A DNA stretch of 34,819 nucleotides from Algoriphagus sp. PAP.12 (GTDB taxonomy: Bacteria > Bacteroidota > Bacteroidia > Cytophagales > Cyclobacteriaceae). Below are positions 24,465 through 33,226 of this stretch, one piece after another; positions within the stretch are counted from its first letter, which is position 1; each line of letters starts with the position of its first letter. The stretch spans positions 1 through 34,819 of the forward strand of contig NZ_JAPPSQ010000026.1 in NCBI RefSeq assembly GCF_026652115.1, written 5' to 3'. The notes below the pieces were generated by a model. The model was not told the DNA's origin and ran no database searches. It was given only the letters and a program-made list of their open reading frames with translations. The position numbers were made by a program, and so were the translations under genes.

Positions 24465-27251
24465 ATGAAATTCTTTAGTACACTTCTTTTTTTATTGATT
24501 GGAGCTCATTTTAGCTTTTCCCAAACCTATTCCGTCAAAGGCAAAATCCAGGAATCTGGCTCAAACAACACGATTCCATACGCAAATGTCCTTCTTCTCA
24601 ATGTCAATGATTCCTCTCAAGTAGATGGAATGATTTCTGACCTTGAAGGAAGTTTCGAAATAAGTGGAGTAAAAGAAGGTGAATACCTCTTCAAGATCCA
24701 GTACCTCGGATACAACAACTTTTTTAAAACTCTTCAGGTAAATCAAAGCATCGATTTGGGTGTAATTAACCTAAGAGAGGAAGCTACTGCCCTCGAAGAA
24801 GTAACCGTCGCAGCCAGAAGAGCTACCAGTCAACAAAAATCTGACACGACTCAATACAATGCTGATGCCTTCAAAACCATGAGGGATGCCAGCGCCCAGA
24901 CTTTAATAGAAAAACTCCCTGGAGTAAACTCAGCCGATGGTGCGATTCAAGCTCAAGGTGAAAACATTGCCCAGATTTTAGTGGATGGTAAACCTTTCTT
25001 TGGAGGGGATGTAAGAACGGCCCTGCAAAATTTACCAGCTGAAGTCATTCAAAGTGTTGAGATATTTGACCAACTCAGTGAAAAAGCCAGATTGAGTGGA
25101 TTTGACGATGGAGAGAGACTTAAAACCATCAATATCATCACCAAACCAAATAGAAGAAAAGGCCAATTTGGTAGAACAACAGTAGGCTATGGAACTGATG
25201 ACAGATATATAGCCGGTGCATCCATTAATGCATTTGATGAGGATCAACGAATCACCTTTACAGGGCTTTCCAACAACATCAACATGACAGATTACTCAGC
25301 TGATCCAAATGCTAGAGACAATGGAAGACCACAAAGTGGAGTGATCAATACCAACTTGGCCGGTTTAAATTACTCGGACCTTTGGGGTGAAAAAATCAAG
25401 GTTTCTGGAAGCTATGTTTTCAATAGAAGAGAAAACATTGGGCAGCAAAAAAGATTCCGTGAATTCATCACCAATGATGAAACTCAGCAGTTTTATGAGG
25501 AAATAAGTAATGACACTCGTGTCAACAACCAGCATCAATTTGATATGAGGCTGGAATACAATCCTGATGATAAGAACCGAATATTATTTATCCCGAGAGT
25601 TTCCGCAAGATTTGAGACTGAGAATTCTGACTTTATCGGTGAAACGACCGATGGCACAAATCCAATTAACTCGGTAGAAAATACAAGGACTGCCAAAAAC
25701 AAAGATTACGATCTTTTCAACAGATTCCTCTATAGTCACAAATTTGACAAACCGGGAAGAACATTGACAGTGCGTGCAAGAGTAGGAAATCATAAAAATG
25801 AAGACCGTGCGAAGAGATTGGCTGAAAATCAATACTTCGAACCGGAATTCAGAACCGAAACGATCAATCAGCTGATCAACAGAGACAGGACTGGATTCTC
25901 TTGGCAAACAGGAGTTTCGTTTACAGAAGCAGTAAGCGAAAGAAGTCAATTTGAACTGGAATATGAGATCGGGAACCGTAAAAACGATTCAGATCAATTG
26001 ATCTTTGATGTGCTAGACGAAGCTCCGGGTAGTGCAAACCTTGCATTAGACACTGCATTGAGTAACACATTTGAAAGTAAATTCTTGACTCAGCAGGTTG
26101 AATTGGGATATCAGTACTCCAAAGACAAACTGAGGTTCCAAGCTGAGGGTGAATATCAAAATGCGAAGCTGGACAATCAGCAGGGTTTTCCTCAGGCATT
26201 TGAACTTCAGAGGACTTTCCAAAGCTTCCTTCCTACTGTCCGCGTTGATTACAAATTCTCGGACAACACCAATATTGAATTTGATTACGATACCAGAACG
26301 CAAGAGCCTGACCTAAGACAATTACAACCTGTGGTGGATAATTCAAACCCACTTCAATTGTATGTAGGTAACCCGGATTTGAACCAATCTTATTCGCATC
26401 GAATGAGAGTCAGATTCAGATCAAATAATCCAGAAACTGATAGAAACTGGTTCTTATTTGCTCAGTCTTCCATCGTGAACAATACCATCACCAATAGTTC
26501 CCTGATCGCCCAGGAGGCTACCGAAATCCAAGATGGAATCATTTTGGAACCTGGATCTCAGCTTTATAAGCCAGTCAACTTGGATGGATATGTAGACTTT
26601 AGATCCTGGTTGAGTTATGGGATACCGGCCGGCTTTATCAAATCCAATTTCAATCTAAACTTCGGTGCTTCCTTTACCAAAAGACCAACTTTGGTCAATG
26701 AACTAAATGGATTCAATAATTCAAGAAGGTTGAGTACAGGACTTTCTTTCAGTAGTAATATCTCCGATCAAATTGATTTCAATGTGTGGACAAGACTTTC
26801 TTTCAACGACGTTGAAAATACTTTGAACACCAATCTGAATAACAAATACTTCAACCAAAGAGGTCGAGTGAACCTCAACTGGATTATTTGGGAAGGATTT
26901 GTCTATCGCTTAGACCTTTCTCATCAGGTAAATTCAGGTCTTTCAGAAGGGTTTGATAACAATTTCACTTTGGTGAATATGAGCTTGGGTAAAAAAATCT
27001 TCAGCAACCAGCGTGGCGAGGTAAGTTTGAATGTTTATGATTTGTTTAGACAAAACACTAGTGTAAGAAGAAATATCTCTGAGACATTTATCGAGGATGT
27101 TCAAACCAATGTTTTGCAACGATACTTTATGTTGACTTTCTCTTACAATATCCGACGATTCAGCAAAGGTATGGATATGAATGACTACAATGAGATGATC
27201 AACACAGGAGATGGAGGAGCTGGTCCAGGTGGAAGAAGAGGCGACATCTAA
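24465..27251 (+). CDS. TonB-dependent receptor-like outer membrane protein (OMP_b-brl_3 type)
   Basis: A 928-aa outer-membrane protein: signal peptide (1-19), a carboxypeptidase-regulatory-like domain (about 22-110, YSVKGKIQESGSNNTIPYANV), a plug region (EVTVAARRATSQQKSDTTQYN.. VDGKPFFGGDVRTALQNLPAEVIQSVEIFD) and a long beta-barrel. No SusD partner lies next to it, so it is not a classical Sus glycan-uptake pair; the ligand is unknown. The C-terminus carries a short Gly/Arg/Asp-rich tail (GDGGAGPGGRRGDI) after the last predicted strand, unusual because barrels normally end in an aromatic residue. Single gene, closed by a bidirectional terminator. Confidence 0.9.
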   Translation: MKFFSTLLFLLIGAHFSFSQTYSVKGKIQESGSNNTIPYANVLLLNVNDSSQVDGMISDLEGSFEISGVKEGEYLFKIQYLGYNNFFKTLQVNQSIDLGVINLREEATALEEVTVAARRATSQQKSDTTQYNADAFKTMRDASAQTLIEKLPGVNSADGAIQAQGENIAQILVDGKPFFGGDVRTALQNLPAEVIQSVEIFDQLSEKARLSGFDDGERLKTINIITKPNRRKGQFGRTTVGYGTDDRYIAGASINAFDEDQRITFTGLSNNINMTDYSADPNARDNGRPQSGVINTNLAGLNYSDLWGEKIKVSGSYVFNRRENIGQQKRFREFITNDETQQFYEEISNDTRVNNQHQFDMRLEYNPDDKNRILFIPRVSARFETENSDFIGETTDGTNPINSVENTRTAKNKDYDLFNRFLYSHKFDKPGRTLTVRARVGNHKNEDRAKRLAENQYFEPEFRTETINQLINRDRTGFSWQTGVSFTEAVSERSQFELEYEIGNRKNDSDQLIFDVLDEAPGSANLALDTALSNTFESKFLTQQVELGYQYSKDKLRFQAEGEYQNAKLDNQQGFPQAFELQRTFQSFLPTVRVDYKFSDNTNIEFDYDTRTQEPDLRQLQPVVDNSNPLQLYVGNPDLNQSYSHRMRVRFRSNNPETDRNWFLFAQSSIVNNTITNSSLIAQEATEIQDGIILEPGSQLYKPVNLDGYVDFRSWLSYGIPAGFIKSNFNLNFGASFTKRPTLVNELNGFNNSRRLSTGLSFSSNISDQIDFNVWTRLSFNDVENTLNTNLNNKYFNQRGRVNLNWIIWEGFVYRLDLSHQVNSGLSEGFDNNFTLVNMSLGKKIFSNQRGEVSLNVYDLFRQNTSVRRNISETFIEDVQTNVLQRYFMLTFSYNIRRFSKGMDMNDYNEMINTGDGGAGPGGRRGDI

Positions 27252-27265
27252 CTAATCAGAAAATC

Positions 27266-27305
27266 AAAAGAGGCTGTTTCAAAAATATGAAACAGCCTCT
27301 TTTCT
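27266..27305. terminator. Bidirectional terminator between TonB receptor and DinB-like gene
   Basis: A perfect 16-bp inverted repeat (27266-27281 with 27288-27303) with a 6-nt loop and A/T-rich ends (AAAA...TTTT). It lies between two convergent genes and serves both. Confidence 0.9.
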
Positions 27306-27306
27306 T

Positions 27307-27792
27307 TTAACGCTCCCAGAATGCGGGCGGCTCGATTCCTAAGGCTCTCAAATAGACATACCCTTGTCCCCGATGGTGAATTTCATTGTCCACAAAATAT
27401 AACAGAGAAGCATAGCCTTTATTCACATACATCCCAAATGCGGATTGAGTTTCCTGAAATCTTCCCTCTGGAATCTTGCTCCAGTATTCATTGATCACCT
27501 CAGTAGCCTGGTCCCAAAACTCCAACAATTTATCTTTGCTTTCCTGGCATTTGTCTCGCTCGTCCAATTGCTTCCATTCATTGGTGGCCAAACCGATTAC
27601 TCCAGGTCCTGCGATAGCTAGAAGCTCCCCAACCATCTTTCCGAAAGTTCGCATCCCCCCTATTTTAAAGGTAAAAAGGTCCTTTTCTGGAAAGGTCTCT
27701 ATGACTCTTCTTGTCAAAGCCCTGTGCCCTTGCCAATGTTCTAAAACTTGTTGATTTGTGATGAATGTTGCTTGATTTACTTGCGTTTCCAT
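27307..27792 (-). CDS. DinB/YfiT-like four-helix protein
   Basis: A 161-aa protein whose C-terminal block NEIHHRGQGYVYLRALG is the hallmark of DinB-superfamily proteins. In this superfamily three histidines usually bind a metal ion. Here only the HHRGQ pair is clear (H139, H140); the position of the first ligand reads FGKMVGELL (E55) and the second HEIHH histidine is Asn (N136), so the site is altered. No signal peptide. Substrate unknown; family members include thiol-dependent transferases and stress-induced proteins. Divergent from the WYL regulator, 92 bp apart, with a palindrome between. Confidence 0.82.
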   Translation of the reverse strand: METQVNQATFITNQQVLEHWQGHRALTRRVIETFPEKDLFTFKIGGMRTFGKMVGELLAIAGPGVIGLATNEWKQLDERDKCQESKDKLLEFWDQATEVINEYWSKIPEGRFQETQSAFGMYVNKGYASLLYFVDNEIHHRGQGYVYLRALGIEPPAFWER

Positions 27793-27834
27793 GATCTGTT
27801 GTTTAAATGTTTACTCAAAGAAACAAGTGCGGAG

Positions 27835-27850
27835 TGACAACAGTATGTCA
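27835..27850. promoter_or_regulatory. Palindrome between divergent DinB and WYL genes
   Basis: TGACA, 6 nt, TGTCA: perfect 5-bp arms, roughly mid-way between the two starts. Candidate operator for the WYL regulator. Confidence 0.4.
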
Positions 27851-27884
27851 GTAGGATTTCGTAAATTTTATTTTTCTTAAAAAA

Positions 27885-28841
27885 ATGAATAGAATAGACC
27901 GGCTTACTGCCATTTTAACTCATCTGCAATCCAAAAGATTAACCAAAGCTCAGGAAATCGCTGATCGATTTCAGATTAGTCTTCGGACGGTTTATCGAGA
28001 TATCAGGGCTTTGGAGGAAGCAGGAGTACCTTTGATTGGAGAGGCTGGCCAAGGCTATTCATTGGTAGAGGGGTACAGACTGCCACCTGTGATGTTTACC
28101 CAAGAAGAGGCTCAAGCATTTGTGGTGGCAGAAAAAATCCTGGAAAAATTCTCCGACAAAGGAAGCAGTGAGCACTTCCATTCTGCTTTGATGAAAATCA
28201 AGTCCGTATTAAAATCTCAGGAAAAAGAGCGGGTCAATGAGCTTTCTCCTTTGGTGGCTGTTTATACGCAGAAGAACCAATTACTTCATTCAGGAAAAGA
28301 CCAGTTTCTAAGAATGATATTGGAGGCTCTGAGTTCCAAAAAGTTAATCAGTATCAATTACACCACCTTTGACAAGGAAGAGACAAGCGAAAGAACTTTG
28401 GAGGGTGTGGGAATCTATTATGCCTTTGATCAATGGTATTTGATCGCTTGGTGTCAGCTGAGGAAAGATTATAGGACTTTTAGACTAGACAGAATCAACT
28501 GGCTTCAGATTTTGAGTGATGATTACAATCCCCAGGCTCATCCCTCTCTGAAGGAATACATCGACAAAGTAAGATCCGCCGAAAACCTGATAGAGGTCAA
28601 AATTGAGGTTCCGCTTGCCAAAGAAAAGTATCTCAAAACTCAGAAATACAATCATGGGTTTGTCATGGAAAGTCGGAAAAAGGATAAAATCACCATGACT
28701 TTTATGACCTCTCATATTGAGGGCTTTGTTCGATGGATGATATCGATGGCAGATATGGTTCAGATCATTTCTCCGCCAGAGGCAAAGGATCGGATACTGG
28801 AATTGATTGAGGAGATGAAAGTAAATCAATCAGAAAAATGA
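27885..28841 (+). CDS. YafY-type HTH/WYL transcriptional regulator
   Basis: A 318-aa regulator with an N-terminal HTH_11 domain (about 1-55, RIDRLTAILTHLQSKRLTKAQ, then RTVYRDIRALEEAGVPLIGE) and a C-terminal WYL ligand-binding domain (about 140-310) with FDQWYLIAW and YRTFRLDRI. WYL proteins sense nucleic acid fragments or small molecules. Divergent from the DinB-like gene, an arrangement that commonly marks the target; the intervening palindrome supports local control. The gene ends 5 nt before the A tract of the tex terminator, so it has no separate terminator. Confidence 0.9.
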   Translation: MNRIDRLTAILTHLQSKRLTKAQEIADRFQISLRTVYRDIRALEEAGVPLIGEAGQGYSLVEGYRLPPVMFTQEEAQAFVVAEKILEKFSDKGSSEHFHSALMKIKSVLKSQEKERVNELSPLVAVYTQKNQLLHSGKDQFLRMILEALSSKKLISINYTTFDKEETSERTLEGVGIYYAFDQWYLIAWCQLRKDYRTFRLDRINWLQILSDDYNPQAHPSLKEYIDKVRSAENLIEVKIEVPLAKEKYLKTQKYNHGFVMESRKKDKITMTFMTSHIEGFVRWMISMADMVQIISPPEAKDRILELIEEMKVNQSEK

Positions 28842-28845
28842 GTGC

Positions 28846-28873
28846 AAAAAAAAGCCTCGAATTATTTCGAAGC
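28846..28873 (-). terminator. Intrinsic terminator of tex
   Basis: On the minus strand an 8-bp stem (28866-28873 with 28854-28861, one G-U wobble), a 4-nt loop, then eight T (28853-28846). It lies 12 bp past the tex stop codon. Confidence 0.85.
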
Positions 28874-28884
28874 TCTAGCAATTC

Positions 28885-31137
28885 TTACCCTCCAAATTTC
28901 CCTTTGAGCATTGCCAGTTTCTCTGCCATCGTCCCCTGAGGTTCTTCTTTTCTTTGAGTATTCCTGTTCGGTTTGTCCATTTTCTTTCCTCTTTCAGCAA
29001 AAGGATCTGATTTCATACTCAATCCGATACGTTTTCTGGCCACATCCACCTCCATGACCGTTACCTGAACTTTCTGATTGACATGAACGATCTCATTCGG
29101 ATCTTTCACAAATCGATCAGCCAAATGACTCAAGTGAACTAGTCCATCCTGATGAACTCCCACATCTACAAAAGCTCCAAAAGCAGTGATGTTGGTAACT
29201 ACTCCAGGAAGTTTCATTCCCGTTTTCAAGTCACTGATCGCGTTGACACTTTCTTCAAATTGGAATACCTCGAAAGTTTCCCTTGGATCACGTCCCGGCT
29301 TCGCCAATTCCTCCAAAATATCCTGCAAAGTCGGCAAACCAACCTGATCTGAAACATAGGACTTCAGATTGATTTTCTTTCTCAAATCCTCCGACTGAAC
29401 TAATTCTTCTACGGATGCACCCAAATCTTTGGCCATGGATTCTACCAAAGCATATCTTTCCGGGTGAACAGCAGAAGCATCCAATGGATTCTTGGCCTGA
29501 CCGATTCTCAAGAAACCGGCCGCTTGTTCGAATGCCTTATCTCCCAATCTCGGAACTTTCAGCAATTGACTTCTGGAAGCAAAAGGACCATTTTGATTTC
29601 TGAAGTCCACGATATTTTGTGCCAAAACAGGCCCCAAACCTGAGACGTAGGTCAGAAGCTGTTTGGAAGCGGTGTTGACTTCTACCCCTACCCCGTTTAC
29701 AGCAGACATCACCGTATCATCCAGCGCATTTTTCAGTGAGTTCTGATCCACATCATGTTGATACTGCCCTACTCCTATGGATTTCGGGTCGATTTTCACC
29801 AATTCCGCCAAAGGATCCATCAATCTCCTTCCAATGGAAACAGCCCCTCTTACCGTCAAATCCAAATCTGGGAATTCCTCACGTGCCACTTCAGACGCTG
29901 AATAAATGGAAGCTCCAGCTTCATTGACCATGGTTACAATAACTGATTTTGGAAGCCCTAGGCTTTTTACAAAAGCTTCTGTTTCTCTCCCTGCTGTACC
30001 ATTTCCAATGGCAATGGCCTGAACTTGATACTTCTCTACCAAACTTTTGACAGTCATGCCCGCCTCGGCAGTTCTTCGTTGCGGCTCATGTGGAAAAATG
30101 GCTTCGTACTGTAAAAATTGACCTTGTGGTCCCAAGCAAACCAGTTTACACCCCGTTCTAAAACCCGGGTCAATTGCCATCACGGATTTTTCTCCCAAAG
30201 GAGCTCCCAAAAGCAATTGTCTCAAATTCTCTGCAAAAACCCGAATGGCTTCTTCGTCAGCCTTCTTCTTGGTCAGAAGACGCACCTCAGTTTCCATACT
30301 TGGTTTTAGAAGTCTTTTATAGGCATCTTTTATCGCCAATTTCACCTGATCTACAGACTCATTGGCTTCATCTGCCAAGATTTCTCTTTCGATCAATCCT
30401 AAAGCATCCAATTCCTCTGGGCAGGAATCCAGCATCAAAAACAATTCTTTTTCACCCCTTCTCATCGCCAAAATCCTATGGGATGGTGCGGATTTGATCG
30501 GTTCTGACCAGTCAAAATAATCCTTATACTTTGCTGCTTCAGCCTCTTTTCCGGGAATCACCTTGGAAGAAAATGTTCCGTCTTCCAAGAATAGCTTTCT
30601 CATTTTCTCTCTCAAAGGAGCATTCTCATTGATCCATTCTGCTATAATATCCCGAGCTCCTTGAAGGGCTTCTTCAGCTGATTTCACCTCTTTTGCTTCA
30701 TTGACATAGGTTTCTGCCTCGGAAGAAAGGTTACTGGATTTCTGCTCAAAAATCAATTCTGCCAATGGTTCCAAGCCTTTTTCTCGTGCGATAGTTGCTT
30801 TAGTTCTTCTTTTCGGCTTGTAGGGAAGGTAGATATCTTCCAATTTGGACATAGTCTCCGCCTCTTCTACAGATTTCTTCAACACATCAGTCAATTTGCC
30901 TTGCTCCTCGATTGACTTGAGAACCGCTTCTTTTCGCTTATCCAATTCGCGAAGTTGAGTTACTCGGTCACGGATTGCAGCCACCTGAACTTCATCTAGG
31001 CTTCCGGTCGCTTCTTTTCGATATCGGGAAATAAATGGTACCGTTCCTCCCTCATCCAACAAATCCAAGGTAGCTTTGACCTGATTTGGCTTGATGGAAA
31101 GTTCGGAAGCAATTTTTATCTCGTAATTCATACTCAT
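28885..31137 (-). CDS. tex: Tex-family RNA-binding transcription accessory protein
   Basis: A 750-aa Tex/Spt6-like protein of normal length. It shows the Tex N-terminal helical region (SRYRKEATGSLDEVQVAAIRDR), the YqgF/RuvC-like domain (VMAIDPGFRTGCKLV), a helix-hairpin-helix region (NIVDFRNQNGPFASRSQLLK) and a C-terminal S1 RNA-binding domain (about 640-709, GVVTNITAFGAFVDVGVHQDG). Tex binds nucleic acid and RNA polymerase and affects transcription and stress survival. Starts at residues 1 and 3 (both Met) are possible. A basic tail follows the S1 domain. Confidence 0.95.
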   Translation of the reverse strand: MSMNYEIKIASELSIKPNQVKATLDLLDEGGTVPFISRYRKEATGSLDEVQVAAIRDRVTQLRELDKRKEAVLKSIEEQGKLTDVLKKSVEEAETMSKLEDIYLPYKPKRRTKATIAREKGLEPLAELIFEQKSSNLSSEAETYVNEAKEVKSAEEALQGARDIIAEWINENAPLREKMRKLFLEDGTFSSKVIPGKEAEAAKYKDYFDWSEPIKSAPSHRILAMRRGEKELFLMLDSCPEELDALGLIEREILADEANESVDQVKLAIKDAYKRLLKPSMETEVRLLTKKKADEEAIRVFAENLRQLLLGAPLGEKSVMAIDPGFRTGCKLVCLGPQGQFLQYEAIFPHEPQRRTAEAGMTVKSLVEKYQVQAIAIGNGTAGRETEAFVKSLGLPKSVIVTMVNEAGASIYSASEVAREEFPDLDLTVRGAVSIGRRLMDPLAELVKIDPKSIGVGQYQHDVDQNSLKNALDDTVMSAVNGVGVEVNTASKQLLTYVSGLGPVLAQNIVDFRNQNGPFASRSQLLKVPRLGDKAFEQAAGFLRIGQAKNPLDASAVHPERYALVESMAKDLGASVEELVQSEDLRKKINLKSYVSDQVGLPTLQDILEELAKPGRDPRETFEVFQFEESVNAISDLKTGMKLPGVVTNITAFGAFVDVGVHQDGLVHLSHLADRFVKDPNEIVHVNQKVQVTVMEVDVARKRIGLSMKSDPFAERGKKMDKPNRNTQRKEEPQGTMAEKLAMLKGKFGG

Positions 31138-31286
31138 TGGAAAATCTTTTCAATTTTGGACCTGCAAGATAAGGCAGCTTTTCTTTGAAAAAAGGCAAGT
31201 TCGTGAGACTTGTCACTAAACGTCTGAATCCGTGGAAGTAATTTTACCTTAACGATTGAAAGATTTCAAAATTGGAAAAATAGAAT

Positions 31287-31868
31287 ATGAATAGAGAAAC
31301 GATTTTCAAAGAGTTGAAGTCTTGGGGCCTGATTTTGGCATTTTTTGCATTCTTGTATTTTACTGGGTTATTACCGGTGGTTCAAGGAGCTATCCAATCT
31401 GTTCTTTTGTCCACAGGATTGATCAAACCTAAAATAGAACGAGTTGACTTGACCAATAATGATTTTGATTACAGAGGTCATTTCATGGGATTTGATGGGA
31501 AAAGAATTGATTTGGAAGATTATAAAGGTAAAACCCTCTTCATTAATCTATGGGCTTCTTGGTGTGGTCCCTGCAGAGCAGAAATGCCACATATTTCAGA
31601 ATTATATAAAAGTTTGGAAGGCGAAGAAAAAATCGAATTCCTAATGATCGGATTAGATAATGATATTGAAAAGAGCAGAAGAATGCTCGAAGGTAAATCC
31701 TGGACTTTTCCTACTGCCCATGCCTCTTTTGGATTGAACGAAGACCTTCAAAGTGAATCCATCCCTACTACATTGGTGGTAAATCCCGAAGGGAAAATAG
31801 TTTTCTACCAAGAAGGCATGAGCAATTTCAACACAAAAGAATTCAGGGATTTTTTGTTGGGTCTTTAA
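31287..31868 (+). CDS. TlpA/ResA-like membrane-anchored thioredoxin
   Basis: A 193-aa protein with an N-terminal membrane anchor (about 12-43) and a thioredoxin domain carrying NLWASWCGPCRAEMP (C93, C96). The cis-proline region SIPTTLVV is present. Such proteins reduce or exchange disulfides in the periplasm, for example in cytochrome c maturation or in cell-envelope protein folding. A terminal-oxidase or cytochrome partner is not in the window. The upstream tex gene is divergent; the next gene starts 117 bp downstream. Confidence 0.88.
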   Translation: MNRETIFKELKSWGLILAFFAFLYFTGLLPVVQGAIQSVLLSTGLIKPKIERVDLTNNDFDYRGHFMGFDGKRIDLEDYKGKTLFINLWASWCGPCRAEMPHISELYKSLEGEEKIEFLMIGLDNDIEKSRRMLEGKSWTFPTAHASFGLNEDLQSESIPTTLVVNPEGKIVFYQEGMSNFNTKEFRDFLLGL

Positions 31869-31985
31869 AGCCCATATTTTTTGATTACCTTTTGAAACTA
31901 ATTTGATTTAAGATTTATTCGAGATTAAATTATACTTTCACAGCACCTATATAAATTATTGATTTTTAATTTTTTATAATTAATT

Positions 31986-33119
31986 ATGCTTAAGAGAATT
32001 GGAATCAGTCTGGTTCTATTGTTTATATTTATTTGGTTGATTTGGTCCTACTCGGGAAGAAAAACTCCTGTTGACCCTCCCAAAATTTTCTTGTCTTTAG
32101 TTCAGGATATAAACCCTAGCGATACTTTAAAAAATAATTTGGTTGGCATCCAGCCATACATGGAAGAGGCAGATTTTGTTTTGCAAGAGAGGTATAGAAA
32201 TAAACTGGAGCTTTACCTGGCGGAGGCAAAAAAATCCAATCTCATTCGAACTAACACGCTGGTCGTTTTTCCTGAAAATATTGGAACCTGGCTGATTTTG
32301 GTAGATGAAAAGCACAGTCTTGCTACTAAAAACAGATTGAATGAGGTCAAATCAACTTTGATTTGGAGTAATATTTTTGACTTTTGTTTGGCCTATTTAA
32401 GGACTGATGAAGAAGACAGATCCATGGCGGCTGTTTATAGAATGAAAGCAAAAAATATGGCTGAAGCCTATTATGAAAGCTTTTCTGGATTGGCGAGGCA
32501 GTTTCAAACCTATATAGTTGCTGGTTCAATCATCCTACCCAAACCAAGTGTATTAGATGGTGAAATTTACATCGACATTACAGAACCCTTGGTAAACGCA
32601 TCTTTTGTATTTGGCCCTGATGGAAAAATAATAGGAAATCCAATCATCAAAGAACACTCTGGTGGTTTTGATGATTTGCTCTTGAGTCTAAGTAATATTG
32701 ATAATCATGAAGTCTTGGACCTGCCGGTCGGTAAAACTTCTATTTTAATTAATCAAGATGCATGGTTTAACGAGACATATCAATTGATAGAGAATTCTAC
32801 CCCATCGATTATTTTAAATCCATCTTTTTCTCCAGGAATCAATTCTATGGCAGAACCTTGGGAGGGTTTTGGCATATCCACTCCTTCTTTTGAGATCGAC
32901 TCTACTGATTTGGGAAATATTACCTTACTTGAAGCCATCGAAAAATATTCACTTCCTCAAAAAATCAATAACTCGAATGCCCAAATCGGCATGACTTTGT
33001 TTTTGAAGGGTGAATTTTGGGATCTAGGTGCAAGCGGTCAGCCACTGATCATCCACAAAGGTGATAGCCTTGAAATTCAAAATGCAGATCTAGGAGGTGT
33101 TTGGTCTCTTTCCTTTTAA
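31986..33119 (+). CDS. Nitrilase-fold (carbon-nitrogen hydrolase) protein with altered active site
   Basis: A 377-aa protein with one N-terminal membrane segment (about 5-20) and a carbon-nitrogen hydrolase (nitrilase superfamily) domain. The Glu (VFPENIG, E97) and Lys (NPIIKEH, K222) of the Glu-Lys-Cys triad are recognisable, and FVFGPDGKIIGNPI is typical. The nucleophile segment, however, reads SILINQDAWF where relatives have IC.D.W: the cysteine is replaced by Asn (N256). Unless another residue takes over, it cannot work as an amidase. Its role is unknown; an apolipoprotein N-acyltransferase-like fold is another possible relative, but the protein is too short and has one membrane segment. 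Confidence 0.75.
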   Translation: MLKRIGISLVLLFIFIWLIWSYSGRKTPVDPPKIFLSLVQDINPSDTLKNNLVGIQPYMEEADFVLQERYRNKLELYLAEAKKSNLIRTNTLVVFPENIGTWLILVDEKHSLATKNRLNEVKSTLIWSNIFDFCLAYLRTDEEDRSMAAVYRMKAKNMAEAYYESFSGLARQFQTYIVAGSIILPKPSVLDGEIYIDITEPLVNASFVFGPDGKIIGNPIIKEHSGGFDDLLLSLSNIDNHEVLDLPVGKTSILINQDAWFNETYQLIENSTPSIILNPSFSPGINSMAEPWEGFGISTPSFEIDSTDLGNITLLEAIEKYSLPQKINNSNAQIGMTLFLKGEFWDLGASGQPLIIHKGDSLEIQNADLGGVWSLSF

Positions 33120-33226
33120 GCATTAAAGAGAGATATTATCAATTTGTTAGCATTTCCATTTGAGAATTTCAGAGTAGTCTATTTTCCATTCCTTTGGGGT
33201 ATTTTAATAGGAATTTCAAATGAACC

